A stretch of 64,000 nucleotides of DNA from Allium sativum. Taxonomy: Eukaryota; Streptophyta; Magnoliopsida; Asparagales; Amaryllidaceae. The position numbers and the translations under genes were made by a program. The notes under the pieces are model-generated. The model searched no databases. It saw only the letters and a list, made by a program, of their open reading frames with translations, and was not told where the DNA came from. The stretch's first letter is position 1; each line of letters opens with the position of its first letter. Below are positions 1 through 11,718 of the stretch, one piece after another. The DNA lies in the NCBI GenBank assembly GCA_030737875.1, contig CM060915.1, forward strand, positions 904,402,677-904,466,676, read 5' to 3'.

Positions 1-233
1 AAAGAATAAATAATTACAAATGTGAGGATTAAGGGAAACGGGTTACGCCATTGCGTTTGTCCCAGAATTCTGCTTGAGATAGAGTCTGAGTTTGCATAAA
101 TTGGAATCCGTATGAAGGAGTTATGACCTTCAGAAGATTCAGAATTTAAAATAAACAGCTCAGAATAAAGTTCAGAAAATTCAAAATCAGAAGCAGAAGC
201 GGGATGGGCGGGAAATTTCCCGCCCAAGGCCAG

Positions 234-283
234 GTCGACCAAGGGGTCGACCTCCCCCCATACAGGTCGACCTGGGGGTCGAC
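234..283 (+). promoter_or_regulatory. GTCGAC palindrome array of LTR A
   Basis: GTCGAC occurs at 234, 246, 266 and 278 (spacings 12, 20, 12), about 160 bp upstream of the TATA box at 442-449. The same spacing pattern recurs in every other family-1 LTR in the window. A promoter-proximal binding-site array is inferred from position and regularity. Confidence 0.6.
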
Positions 284-441
284 CTCCCCCTCTGGTCAGA
301 TCTGAAATCTGACAAGTTTTCTCCTGTGACGAATTGCTGTGTCATTAAGGCTTGCGTGGCACATTCTGGTTGGTTCTCTTAGGTTTGAATGGCTTTGATT
401 TGCTCTACGATAATCAGATGGCTCCTATTAAATCAAACTTC

Positions 442-449
442 TATATAAG
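442..449 (+). promoter_or_regulatory. TATA box of LTR A
   Basis: TATATAAG lies about 0.5 kb from the inferred LTR start and downstream of the GTCGAC array, at the same place as the TATA box of LTR B. Confidence 0.55.
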
Positions 450-876
450 CAACCTAAATCTAAACCCTAAAGCCACACAAAAATATTCCTAAGACCGTCA
501 TGCTGTCAACACTCAACCTAGAGTAGCCTCCATTCTCATTCAACTAGAAAGCAAGTAGGAATTGCAATTCAAATCTAATTCAACTAAGAGAATTCAACGT
601 CTACAACAAAGGAGAGCTATTCAAATTCAAAATACAGATTCCAGAACTCAAGACTAGCCTCCTTTTTGTAAGTCCAGTTATCATTTAGACCTAAACGACA
701 TTAGAATTGTGACTAAATAACTGGATGTAGAACATCGCCTAACATAAATCTATGCCTATCCTTTCTGTTAAAACTGAATTGATTAAGACTCTGATTCTTA
801 TCATGTTTGTGATCATGTTGTATGTAATATAATGATAAATGTTAAATGCTTTGAAATAGATCCATATGTTGTATAA

Positions 877-1100
877 TTCGTCAATGACATATTATGTTAT
901 ATATTTTGGCGATGACACAAATTGGCAATGACATATTATAATTTGGCATTGGAATATCATATTGTATAATTTGGTGATGACATACCATATTGTATATTTT
1001 GGCGATGGATATCATATTGTGTAAATTGGCGATGACATACTATATTGTATAATTGGGCGATGACATTTTATGTCGCATGATTTGGTAATGACATCTATAT
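877..1100 (+). repeat. Degenerate tandem repeat in LTR A
   Basis: About seven imperfect copies of a 32-38-bp unit built on TTGGCGATGACATATTATATTG. LTRs B and C carry unrelated tandem repeats at the comparable position, so this block is specific to this copy or subfamily. Confidence 0.75.
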
Positions 1101-1701
1101 GTTGTTTGTCAATTTGGGAATTTTATGCAAGTTCAACCATGTTCACATATATGACCCAAAACTACATGCTAATATGATTAGGTTCATGTTAGATTTGATC
1201 CAACTAATTTGCGAAGTTCACAATTACATGCTTAATGTTACGTTTATGTAATTCTATGTAAAACCCCTATTTCATGATTCATGTGGAGTAGATCTAAATT
1301 TGCAAGTTCAAAATTAAGTGTATATTGTTCTATGCCATATTCATATGACACATGTGTAGTTAGATCCATATTTTTATGATGTTGTAATTATTACATGTTC
1401 CTCTTTTTCCCCTTTTGTGTATAAGTTAGGCTATGTATCGAGCCTAACATTTTACATGATTTATGCGAATATTTAACGGGGGTAACGTTGGGGGAAAATA
1501 TGAAATTATATATAATTGGTACATTTGGCTCATGAACATGTAAATGTTTTATGGCATAAAGTGGTATAAATTTATATACCTAAAATTATGAACTTGATTT
1601 AAAAAGGAAAGTGAGGCTAGACTTGAATGACAATAATTTACATATAAATATAAAGAGGTAAATATGTAAATTTAGAAAAGACGAATATGCCTAACCCGAG
1701 G

Positions 1702-1886
1702 TTAGATTGAGTTATGGTGTAAGACTGCCCGGAACTGCTCGGCACATCCAGCAACCGTAACATTATATATCTAATGTGGGAGGTCAGTGCATCGAGCCCA
1801 AAGGAACCCGAGGTTAGAATGAGTTGCGGTGTAAAACTTCCCGGATCCGACCGGCACATCCAGTAACCGCAACAATACCTGTCTAA
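1702..1886 (+). other. Two stem-loop modules of LTR A (1702-1774, 1814-1886)
   Basis: Module 1 has closing arms TTAGAT (1702-1707) and ATCTAA (1769-1774), with an inner stem GTTATGGT/ACCGTAAC. Module 2 has inner stem GTTGCGGT/ACCGCAAC; its outer arms TTAGAA/GTCTAA have one mismatch. Both are 73 nt arm to arm. The apical part contains a conserved CCCGGA...CGGCACATCC segment. The stem is preserved although its bases differ from those in LTR B. Confidence 0.7.
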
Positions 1887-2303
1887 TGTGAGTGGTTGGT
1901 GCTTTAATAAATGAATTAAAGCTAAGTCAGGAATGGTAGGGTTAAGTTAATTAAGGCAACACTTAACCAATGCAACATGTTAACTAAACTGATGGGTGGG
2001 GTTAGGTTAACTTGGACACTTAATGTAACACCCCGTATTTTCTGTTAATGGTATAGTAACAAATTAAACAATACTTAATTTAAAATTTGAGAATTAAGCA
2101 AAACGGGTTACGCCATTGTGTTCGTCTCGGAATTCTGGTTGAGATAGAGTCTGAGTTTGCGTAAATTGGACTTTCTATGAAAAAGTTATGGCTGTCGGAA
2201 GTTTCCAGAAAATTCAAATAATTCAAACAGCTCAAAAACAAATTCAAATTCAAAACAAAAGTCAGAAGCGGGTTGGGCGGGAAAATTCCCGCCCAGGAGC
2301 CAG

Positions 2304-2339
2304 GTTGACCCTAGTGTCGACCTCCCCCTACAGGTCGAC
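2304..2339 (+). promoter_or_regulatory. GTCGAC palindrome array of LTR B
   Basis: GTTGAC at 2304 (one change), GTCGAC at 2316 and 2334 (spacings 12 and 18), about 140 bp upstream of the TATA box. Confidence 0.55.
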
Positions 2340-2479
2340 CTGCTCCCCCGGGCAGATCTGAAAGGTTACAATTTTGTGACTCAGTGCTGAGTCACTAGGG
2401 CTGAGGTTTCACCCTATCTTGACTGAATGGTTGTGGTTAACCCTTGGATCATCCGACGGCTCAAATTGAATTGAAATTC

Positions 2480-2487
2480 TATATAAA
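2480..2487 (+). promoter_or_regulatory. TATA box of LTR B
   Basis: TATATAAA at 456 bases into the LTR. With the AATAAA at 5020-5025 it suggests a transcript covering nearly the whole LTR. Confidence 0.6.
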
Positions 2488-3091
2488 CGACCCAATTCTC
2501 AAACCTAAAAATCACATAAAAATAATCCTAGAACTATCATGCTGTCAATAGAAAACTTGGAGTAGCCGTCACCAATTCAAAGACATGATAAGAACCTGAA
2601 TCAAAAATCAAATTAAAAGTTATCAAATTCAACGATCTACATCAAAGGCGAGCTTACCAATTTCAGAATTCAGATTTCAGAACGCAAGAATTCCATTTTA
2701 GTTTGTAAGTTGGTTATTACGCAGATTTAAACGTTCTTTCAAATGAATCATGACATGTTGTAATTTGAATATAGAATGATGCTTATATATAAGATTTTCG
2801 TTTATCTTTAAGTATCGTTGCTATTAATCATGTCTATATGCTTGTGGTGATGAACATATTATATATTAATCATGTCTATATGCTTGTGGTGATGAACATA
2901 TTGTATGTTATTGGAATCTATTATGTTTGGGTAATGGATTTATTTTACCAATTAAATGGTGAAACATGTCATGTTATAAATTGGTGGTTATTTGCAAGTT
3001 TATGTTCTAAAACACATGCTTATATGTTAGATCAACACTCATGTATATTCATGCTAGGTTGAATCTAATTATGTTGTAAAATTTGGAATTG

Positions 3092-3395
3092 TAGTCCTCT
3101 TATGTTTTAACACATAAGTATCATGCTAAGTTGTGATTCAAATATGTTTATAACAGCCCTCTTATGTTTAACAGACACATAAGTTATCATGTTAAGTTGT
3201 GATTCGAATATGTTTATAGTAGCTCTCTTATGTTTAAAACACATAAGTCATCATGCTAAGTTGTGATTCGAATATGTTGATAATAGTTCTCTTATGTTTA
3301 ACACACATAAGTTAATATGCTAAGTTGCGATTTAAAAATGATTATAGTAGCTTTCTTATGTTTTGACATACATAAGTTAATATGCTAAGTTGTGG
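3092..3395 (+). repeat. 62-bp tandem repeat in LTR B
   Basis: Five imperfect copies of a unit of about 62 bp containing CTCTTATGTTT, ACACATAAGT and ATGCTAAGTTGTGATT. CTTATGT and ACATAAG within each unit can pair. The array is absent from LTR A. Confidence 0.8.
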
Positions 3396-3852
3396 GTTGA
3401 AACTGTGATTATATGTTAAACCTCCATGCTAAACCTTTGTCAAGTTTACGTGACAATTAGACCCAACTTAGTCGCAAGTTCACCTTTACCCATTTAATTA
3501 AAGTTAATGATACTTCTATGCCAAGTTACACATGACAAGTTGAAATGTATGCTATTTTATGTTTATTTCATGTCCCTAGTTTATTACTCTTTTTGTTTAT
3601 GGGTTCGGGCTAATTTATTAGCCCAACATTGTATATGATTCATGCGTATGTTCCACGGGGGTAGCGATGGAAAAATATGAAAATTCATGGCATAGATTTG
3701 TTCATAAAATGATATATTTGATATACCATTTATGGTGAGCATAATCAAAGGATAATTATGGCATGATTAAATTAAATTAAATTTACATAAAGAAATTAGA
3801 CATATATAGAAAAATGTGAATTTAGAAAAATACGAATATGCCTAACCCGAGG

Positions 3853-4038
3853 TTAGACTGAGTTGTGGTGTAAATCTGCCCGGAACCGACTGGCATATCC
3901 AGTAACCACAACAAGACCTGTCTAATCTGGGTGGTTAGTGCATCAAGCCCAAAAAGAACCCGAGGTTAGACTGAGTTGTTGTGTAAACCTGCCCGGAACC
4001 GACCGACACATCCAGTGACCACAACAAGACCTGTCTAA
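3853..4038 (+). other. Two stem-loop modules of LTR B (3853-3925, 3966-4038)
   Basis: Module 1 has outer arms TTAGAC (3853-3858) and GTCTAA (3920-3925) and an inner stem GTTGTGGT (3862-3869)/ACCACAAC (3905-3912), all perfect. Module 2 has the same arms with one inner mismatch. Each is 73 nt. The apical part contains CTGCCCGGAACCGA. Confidence 0.78.
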
Positions 4039-5019
4039 TATGAGTGGTTGGTGCTTTAATAAATTAAAGCTAAGTCAGGATTGGTAAGGTTAAGTCAATT
4101 AGGGAAACACTTAACCGATTCAACATGTTAACTAAACGAATGGGTGGGGTTAGGTAAACTTGGACACTTAACCAAATAAACATGTTGATTAGAAAACCGT
4201 AGTAACGGGGACCCATTTCAGCAGTAACCCACATAGATGTATCATAGTACCCTGAAACTAGGCAGGGTGGGGCACGATTACTAGGCTGAGTATAAGCGGT
4301 CAAAACGTCGGCGGTTGGTGGGCCAGTGTAGGTTCCAACGGAGTATGGGCATGCATGTACTCCGGAGTGGAAAAATCAGGCATTGGGCATCAGTAGTATA
4401 CACTGTGAATCTTGAATCGTGTCGGGTTGCCACCAGAGGGACTGATACACCCCATGGTGGGACCAACACAGGTATCTATAGTCAAGCGGGGCCGAATGAC
4501 ATAGGATATGAATGCATGCGAGTAGGAGCCGATCATTAAGGGGATTGTTTGTTATGAACACGTAGGGATGGTTGAACCAATGGTTAAGTAGGTGTAGAGA
4601 CTATAGTAAGGGGTGCGATCACATGTTCCTCTTATCTTATATTAGGGTATTGTCCTATGTTCTGTTATTATTGTCATGATCCCATTCCTTGTTTAAATGC
4701 TAGTAATCACCGAACTTAACAGACTTATTGTCTGACCCGTTTTCTTTCGTCCTCTTTTCTTCCGTTCCCCCTCAGGTCCACAGGGAGGGAATATTGCAGC
4801 GTAGTCAGACTCTTTGCAAGCTTGAAGAAAGTAGATGTATGATTTGAACTCTCTCTCACCTTGGCTATGGCTCTTGGACATTATCCTTGGGGATTTATGC
4901 AGTTTTATTTTTGGTTTATGCTTCTTTATTGAATAATCAAGACAGAAATTATGTTGTAATGTTTTGGAAGTTAATTTGAGACAATTTGATGTAATGCTTT
5001 TGTATTGAACCACGTATGC

Positions 5020-5025
5020 AATAAA
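5020..5025 (+). terminator. Putative polyadenylation signal of LTR B
   Basis: AATAAA about 125 bases before the LTR end. LTR A has an equivalent AATAAA near 6058. Their position implies that the R region ends near the LTR 3' end. Confidence 0.4.
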
Positions 5026-6187
5026 TATTTGAATTTCGCTGCTTATATTTATCTATCCTGTAAAGTTTTTTGTGTCTTGTACCTATAACCCTCCACCAAA
5101 GTTAAGGCATTCTCTTTGTGAGTGACCTTAACGGAGGTGGGGTGTTTCACTTAACCAATTTAACATGTTAATTAGAAACCCTAGTAACGGGGACCCATTT
5201 CAGTAGTAACCCACATAGATGTATCATGGTACCCTGAACTAGGCAGGGTGGGGCACGATTACTGGGCTGATTATAAGCGGTCAAAACAACGGCGGTTGGT
5301 GCGTCAATGTAGGTTCCGACGGAGTAAGGGCTTGCACGTACTCCGGAGTGGAAAAAGCAGGCACTGAGCATCAGTAGTTATACACTGTGCATCTTGAATC
5401 GTGTCGGGTTGCAACCATAGGATTTGATACACCCCATGGTGGGACCAACACAGGTATCTACAATCAAGCGGGGTCACATGACACAAGTGGAAAACGCGTG
5501 CGAGTAGGAGCCGATCAGTGAAAAGGAATCACTGGGTTTGAACTCATGATAATGGTTGAAATATCTAGTAGGTGCAGAGAATATGGACATGAGTGCGATT
5601 GTATGATTAGTTTATCTTGCCTTGTTTATCTTACCCTATTTATCTTACCTTATCCTATGTAACCTTATTTCCTTGTTATTGTCCTGTGTCCAGTTTATTC
5701 AAGTCATGGTTCTCTTATCAGTTTACATGCTGAATAATCACTGGACTTACCATACTTATGTCTGACCCATTTTCTTTCGCCCTCTTTTCTTCTGTTCCCC
5801 CCTCAGGTACCCAGGGAGGGAATAGCTCAGCTTAATTTGGACCGTTCATCTTTCCAAGCTTGAAGACTCCGTGATGTATAGCTTGGAACTTCTTATCTTT
5901 GGCTATGGCTTTGGACACACTACTACTTGGGGATTTATGTAGTTTTATTTTGTTTTATGCTTCTTTATGTAATAATCAAGACAAAGATTCTGATGTAATG
6001 ACTTGGAAGTTGATTTGAAACAATTTGCTGTAATGTTTTGTTATGAACCACGTTTGAAATAAAGTTAGTTTTTTTCGCTGTTTATATATGTCTGTCTTGT
6101 AAATTATCTGTGTCTTTTACCTACAATGCTCCACCAAAGTTAAGGCATTCCTTTTGTGAGTGACCTTAACGGAGGTGGGGTGCTTCA

Positions 6188-7506
6188 CTAACTATCCGAG
6201 AAATCACAATTTATATCTAATTTTGATTAAGTTGGTCAAATATCACTAGCATAGCTTCAGACCGGTTCGGGTTTATCTGTAATAAACGGGTCGGTTCAAA
6301 TGATTTCATCATCAATGAATTACTTCGGGTATCTATGTTGTAAGTAGATCGGATCGGGATTTAAGCACCACTGGGTTTGGGTCAGATGGACCTTTAGATA
6401 GGAAGCCCAATTTGAGTCGGTTAACACTGAACCGAACCGCCCTAATGACGTTAAGCTCATTCTCCTTCATTCATGTGTCTCTGGAACTTCGCCTCATTTA
6501 GGCTCTTCCGATCCAAACCGAGGTCACAGATTTTTCTCAATAACTTAATTCTCATCCATTCATCCTTAACCCAATCCTCTCCCCCTGAATGTATACACCA
6601 TGAGCTCCTTTGCGCTGAACCGATTCGCTTCTTCTCCTCTAAACTCGTCATCTCTCTTCCTCCTATACCCACTCAAAAACTCACAATTTCCATCCACAAA
6701 TCATCAAGACCCACGCCTCATCCACGAGCAGTTACACACGACGCCATGACTGGGTTTATCAACTCGGATGCCCCGAGTTGGTGAAAATCTCCACCAACAA
6801 CGACGGCGGCGAGCTAAAGGCCCCCAAAATCAATATCGGCGTTAAGTATCATGGACTTGCATGAGTTAAAGCGGAGTTCAATTATGAATATTATAAAATC
6901 CACGATTAAATCAAAGGAAAAATGATACCTAAACCCACATTGGGTTTCGATTTTAGAATCTGAAAGGAATTCCGGAGGTTTGGATAATTAGGGCTCGAGA
7001 CGGGTTAAGAGTGAAGTCGGATTAAATGAAAAGAGGGAGAAAGGAATTTCTATAAATTTATAAAGATAAGGGGCTTTTCGTGTCCTCGTGGGCCTCCAAT
7101 GCTCAGACTGACCCATTTAGGAAAGAAGTCCACAGCCTTCGAGCCCTATAATGTGATGGAAATCGAACCAGGATCGGATCGAACAAGCTTCATCTGAACC
7201 GTAACCACCTGAATCGACTCAATGCGCGAGACCAACCCGAAAGAAGAAGCAACAAGTTAATAAATATGCATTATCAAAGTTTACCTGGAGGAGCTACTTG
7301 AACATTGAAGGAAGTTCTTGAAGTTATTTCGAATGATGTGAGCAATTTATGCATTTCACCACATATTTATAGACAACAAAAGATGTGACTTGATGAAGCA
7401 GCATGACTTTACAAGTGAACGGAAGAAACTATTCAACGACTCGAATTCAAAAACCAAAGGGCAGACTGTTTCGAAGCACACTTTATTTTCAATAAATGTG
7501 TGCTTC
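6188..7506. other. No gene recognised; probable internal 3' part of a Tat-type element
   Basis: Mixed-composition sequence between LTR A and the Tat-type LTR. Short frames on both strands (6457-6784) overlap each other and resemble no family I know. Phrases built on CGGTTCGG and CGGATCGGATC recur, as often in plant intergenic and retroelement untranslated sequence. It runs directly into the polypurine tract at 7507, so at least its right part should be the 3' untranslated part of that element. Confidence 0.4.
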
Positions 7507-7507
7507 G
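7472..7507 (+). other. Perfect 10-bp inverted repeat touching the polypurine tract
   Basis: CGAAGCACAC (7472-7481) and GTGTGCTTCG (7498-7507) are exact reverse complements separated by 16 AT-rich bases. The right arm abuts the polypurine tract and the 3' LTR, so in RNA the hairpin would sit just before the plus-strand primer. Confidence 0.6.
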
Positions 7508-7518
7508 AGGGGGCAAAA
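7507..7518 (+). promoter_or_regulatory. Polypurine tract of the Tat-type element
   Basis: GAGGGGGCAAAA directly precedes the TGTTAG start of the LTR at 7519. This is the standard place for the plus-strand primer of an LTR retrotransposon. Confidence 0.7.
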
Positions 7519-9727
7519 TGTTAGCCTACTTTGTAACTAGGCTACGCAAAGATAAAAAAGTAATTAATGAAGGATACCGACTAGAAGAAAAACATCCAAA
7601 GTCTGATTCAGTTCAAAAATTCCTAGGTGAACTAATATGTTGTGGAGTGGAAAATAACAGTGTGAAGCCAGAACCGGATCGGTTCGGAGCCATCCGATCA
7701 GCCCCTCTTCATCTCTACACTTCCGATCCGAACCGGAAGCAGTTGGGCAGCAGTTATAACCCACGACTCTAGAAGATGCGGAGCGGTTGCACGATTACTT
7801 CCCCACATTCTCCCATAAAAGCTATGCGCTGGTAACATCCTACAGCTCCTCATTCCGAACCGAACGGGATGAATGCCACGTATATCCGAACCGAAGGCCA
7901 TCCAAGGGAAATTTCTGCCTATAAATACACCTTCAAGCCTCATTTGAAAGGATCTTTTGGCAAATCAGTAACCAACAGATCACAACCACCTTTTAAAACA
8001 CATTTTGGAGAAGATTGAGTGAAATTATTCATTGTATGAGGGTGATTGAGTGAAAACAACCACTGTACTTGCATTTTTATCATCAATTAGAGAAATTCAA
8101 AGTGGACGTAGGCTCTTTAATGCCGAACCACTATAAATTGTGTGTTTTCCTCATTTTATTTTTATTTCATTTAGAATCATCCTTAGTTTGTGTAGCACCC
8201 CACCTCTGTTAAGGTCACTCGTAAAGGGAATGCCTTAAATTTGGTGGAGCGTTTTTAGTAGACAGAACAGAAATTTACAAGACAGATAAAAGTAGTACTT
8301 GAAAAATTTACAACTTTATTACAACAGAAACAGAAATGAGTTTAGTTACATCTTTCAAAATCACAATATCGGAATTCAAGTACAAAAATATCAGTCTTGT
8401 ACAAAAAGCCTTCAGAATGCACAATTTTTAAATCCATAATCCCCCAATATAAACTGCCATGGAAAGATAGAGCCAAATCCAAGCAATACTTCAAACACTT
8501 CAAGCAGAGGGAATCTGAATCAAGCTCCTATGTTTCCACCCTAAAAACATGGGGGGAGGGAGAAACGGAAAGAAAAGAGGCGAAACAAACTAGGTCAGAC
8601 ATAAGTTTTATGAGTCCAGTGACTTTCAGCATATAAACAGATAATAATATCATGACATGTAAATAAAACTGGATGAGTGATAACCGTAACAGAAATAGCA
8701 GGTAAACAGAAGAAACGGAATGATATAGGCTAAGCTAAGCTTTTCACTTCTCTGCACTAATCCTAGTATAACAGGATTAGGTGTAACCCTAATATCTAAA
8801 CAGAAACAGAAACGGAAACAAAATACTAATAATGGGCCTTTACCACCCAACTGATAGGCCTTTACCACCCCAACAGACAGAAGGTACAAAAACAAAATCG
8901 GAAACGGAATCAGAGACAGAAACAGAATAATCCCTATGGAAACAGAATGTTAGAATTAGGTGTACACTAGTAATGGGCCTTTACCACCCCCAACAGACGG
9001 TACCACGCAGAAACAGACAGGTATTACCACCAAACAGAAACAGACGGTGCCAACAGAAACAGACATAACTAAGTGTACCCTAAGTCCTACCCCAAGTGAT
9101 CGACACCCTAATACATAAATACCTTGTGTCGGCCCCACATTAGGGTGTATCACTCCCTAAAGTGGCAACCTATTGGCACAGACCTATTTACAAATGTCAC
9201 GGTGTCTTACATCCTTAGAGCAGACCAGATCCATGCACGCACATGACCCAGTTGGAACGCGCCATCAACACCCCTCGCCATTATCAGAATGAACCGCTTA
9301 TAATTAGTTCAGCAAGCGTGCCCGGACCCTTACATAGCGTGGGGTCAAAGTTTTGATACCAGAAAGGGTTAATGACTAATATGGGTTCCACACAACATGT
9401 GACACAAATAATTCCCCTCCTAACCTTGTGTCCCCAGACTAACAGATTTCAGATTAACTTGTTTACAGATTTCAGACAGAGTTCAGGTTACTAGTTCACA
9501 GATCAGACAATCAAGTTAACAAGTTCTCAGACTAACGGATCAGGTATACAGATTAACAGGCTTACAAACAGTTTTACCTAACTTTGTATTGGGCCTACAG
9601 ATTTACGAAACGGGTTCTTTTAGATTCATCAAACCAATTGTTTTAACCCTATCCACCCAACACATTTTAGGTATCATATTTATCTTAGATTTGCATTAAT
9701 TAATTATTAATGCACAGACCTGTCACA

Positions 9728-9917
9728 TTAGGTCGGTAGCTTGTGGCCGCTGGATATGCCGGGCGGTTCCGGGCAGACTTCTGCCATAAGCCAGACCTAA
9801 CCTCGTGTCTAAGCATATTTTAATTATGCCTACGACCTCTCACATTAGACTGACAGCTTGCGGTCGCTGGTTAAGCTGGTTGGTTCTGGGCAGGCTTCCA
9901 CCGCAAACGGAGACTAA
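9728..9917 (-). other. Two stem-loop modules in element C left LTR (9728-9800, 9845-9917)
   Basis: Plus-strand arms of module 1 are TTAGGTC (9728-9734) and GACCTAA (9794-9800), 7 bp perfect, with inner GCTTGTGGC/GCCATAAGC. Module 2 has TTAGACT/AGACTAA (one mismatch) with inner TTGCGGT/ACCGCAA. Both are 73 nt. Confidence 0.72.
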
Positions 9918-10077
9918 CCTCGTGTCATTGCCAATTTATTCCAATACAGATATCAAACTAATTTATGTCCATTTAACAGATTAAACTCCCTTACAGGTTA
10001 CAGCAGATTAATCAAATTTCCATGTTTTACTCAATCTTAGATCGAGCCTATGGATTTTCATACCCAAATTACAATTA

Positions 10078-10300
10078 TTTAGCTTTCAACAGATTTAGCA
10101 GATAACAATTTTAGCAGATTAGGCAATTCAGCAGATTTAGCAGATTAGGCAATTCAACAGATTAAGCAGATAACAGATTTAGCATATTAGGCAATTCAAC
10201 AGATGAAGCAGATAACAGATTTGGCAGATTAGGCAATTCAACAGATTTAACAGATAACAGATTAGCAGATTAGTCAATTCAGCAGATTTAACGGATTAAA
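10078..10300 (-). repeat. AACAGATTTAGCAGATTAGG tandem repeat in element C left LTR
   Basis: About eight imperfect copies of a 26-34-bp unit containing CAGATTTAGCAGATTAGGC and AATTCAACAGA. The right LTR carries the same array at about 15797-16025, with different copy junctions. Confidence 0.8.
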
Positions 10301-11705
10301 TATTTCTTAAAGTTCTATTTACATATCTTGCCTAAATTTACATGCCTAAATCATGGTCATAATTCATAATATGACATATGCCCCAAATTTTAATTAAACT
10401 TTGCACAGTACAGAATATTCTCTAAAAAGTCCCAAACAATATGAATTATGCCAAATTATAGCCTATGATGCCAAATATCCTAAAATCCATAATTAGGTGC
10501 ATTCACATTAATAGTTAACCTATTTTAATATAGATCTTACGCCTAAGCCACATATATCTTTTTTTTTCAAGTCATAGATCGCGATATAAAATATTCCCCA
10601 AAATCTAGATCTTAAATTTTAATCATGTATTAAGTCCTCAAAATCAGATCTTGCATTATAATATGCATTAAATTCCAAATCCCAAGTCATATGCTATCAT
10701 ATAATAATTCTTTTTCCAAATCACAATCTTTTATACATAGTATGTACTGATTCTAGATCTTAATTTACAACCTATGTTCTTTTCTCAAATCAATCACAGA
10801 TCAGTCATGTCCAATTATGCAATATTCATTATTTGTCCCAAAATTAGCGTTCATGCGTTAATCTCTTATGAGATTTGGCGCAGGCTCGTAGTAGCCTGGC
10901 TATAGAACAAAAAGAAAAAGGAGATACAGAATAGTCACTGAAAAACAGATCTGACAGATAAGAATATGCATAACCTCAGATTCAGATTTATAACCATGCC
11001 AAGATCATAATAAAAGTTTATATCTGAAAATAACTGTACTCACAAAAAGGGAACGATTCTTGTTTTCTGGAATCTGTGTTCTGACACTGAATAGCACTCC
11101 TTTGATGTAGACTAGTTGTTCTTTTAATCCTATTAAGTTTGGAAGAAGATGCACTAGATTTATCCTAGGTTTCAGCAGAGTAGCGACGCCATTATTTTAT
11201 TTTTAATTAGAATAGAGGCAGAGTATAGGAAGAATGAAATTGTGTGGAGAGAAAGCTGGGTTTGGGGGTGTTTAAATAGGTTAGAGCTCATGAATCCGGT
11301 CAGAAAGGCGTCCTGGTGCAGAAAAATGGATCTGTCTACAGATCTGGGAAAGGGGGGGAGGTCGACCCTAGGGTCGACCCTATTGTGGACCTGTTTACCC
11401 AAGTCGACCCCCAGGTCGATCCTAGTGTCGACCTGGGCGCTGGGCGGGAATTTTCCCGCCCAGCCCGGGTGTTTGTTTTTGAATTTCGAATCTGAATTTT
11501 GAATTCCGGGCTGATTTTTACTGAAACTTATGAAGGCCATATCTTCTTCATACGGAGTCCGATTTACGCAAACTTGGACTCTATTCCAAGAAGAATTTCG
11601 AGACGAATGCAATGGCGCAACCCATTTCCATTAATTATTAGTTTTACAATTTAATTATTCTCTGATTTGTTACTCTTATGTTCACAGAAAATTCGGGGTG
11701 TTACA

Positions 11706-11718
11706 TTCTCCCCTCCTT
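11706..11718 (-). promoter_or_regulatory. Polypurine tract of element C
   Basis: On the minus strand AAGGAGGGGAGAA immediately precedes the 3' LTR, downstream of the GGGGACGAAATCC block common to gypsy elements. Confidence 0.85.

Larger units (their letters stand above)
2024..5149 (+). mobile_element. Family-1 solo LTR B (3126 bp) with 5-bp target duplication
   Basis: Starts TGTAACACCCC and ends GGGGTGTTTCA. It is flanked by CTTAA at 2019-2023 and 5150-5154, so it is a complete LTR without internal region, the usual product of recombination between the two LTRs of an element. It lies inside homologous LTR A, so the sequence either side of the insertion reappears as 4100-5149 against 5150-6187. 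It contains the promoter palindromes, a TATA box at 2480-2487, a tandem repeat at about 3092-3395, two stem-loop modules, and an AATAAA signal at 5020-5025 about 125 bases before its end. Confidence 0.92.
1..6187 (+). mobile_element. Family-1 (Tekay-type) LTR A, interrupted, 5' end outside the window
   Basis: Bases 1-2023 and 5155-6187 together match the family-1 LTRs at 2024-5149, 8191-11705 and 40287-43311. By alignment with LTR B, the missing 5' end lies about 75 bases before the window. It has the GTCGAC promoter array (234-283), a TATA box (442-449), two stem-loop modules and a 3' end that reads GGTGGGGTGCTTCA at 6187. LTR B is inserted after base 2023. Bases 6188-6192 (CTAAC) would be its target duplication if this is a solo LTR; the partner copy is outside the window. 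No primer site or gag follows 6187, which favours a solo LTR. Confidence 0.85.
8191..11705 (-). repeat. Element C left (3') LTR
   Basis: 3515 bp, from TGTAGCACCCC to GGGTGTTACA on the plus strand; the first A of the usual TGTAACACCCC is G here. The TATA-like TATTTAAA is at 11271-11278 (minus), and GTCGAC-type sites lie at 11361, 11373, 11385 (changed), 11403, 11415 (changed) and 11427. Open frames here are chance frames in non-coding sequence. Confidence 0.92.

Noticed and set aside
4693..5013. 106-codon minus-strand frame in LTR B
   Set aside because: It is antisense to the transcribed LTR, overlaps the 3' end signals and lacks any counterpart in other family copies.
6473..6784. 103-codon plus-strand frame, with an overlapping frame on the other strand
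   Set aside because: Both strands are open over the same stretch, no motif is recognisable and composition is that of untranslated sequence.
9728..9800. tRNA-like gene: 73 nt with a 7-bp closing stem
   Set aside because: Length and closing stem resemble a tRNA, but the inner arms nest as one rod, and no T-arm with a B box stands at the right place.
10078..10300. CRISPR-like array of short repeats
   Set aside because: Repeats are imperfect, spacers are themselves repeat-derived, and the block lies within a plant LTR.
11172..11612. 146-codon minus-strand frame in element C left LTR, with a counterpart at 16902-17360
   Set aside because: It runs across the TATA box and the GTCGAC promoter array; the periodic DLGVDLG-type text comes from the 12-bp palindrome spacing.
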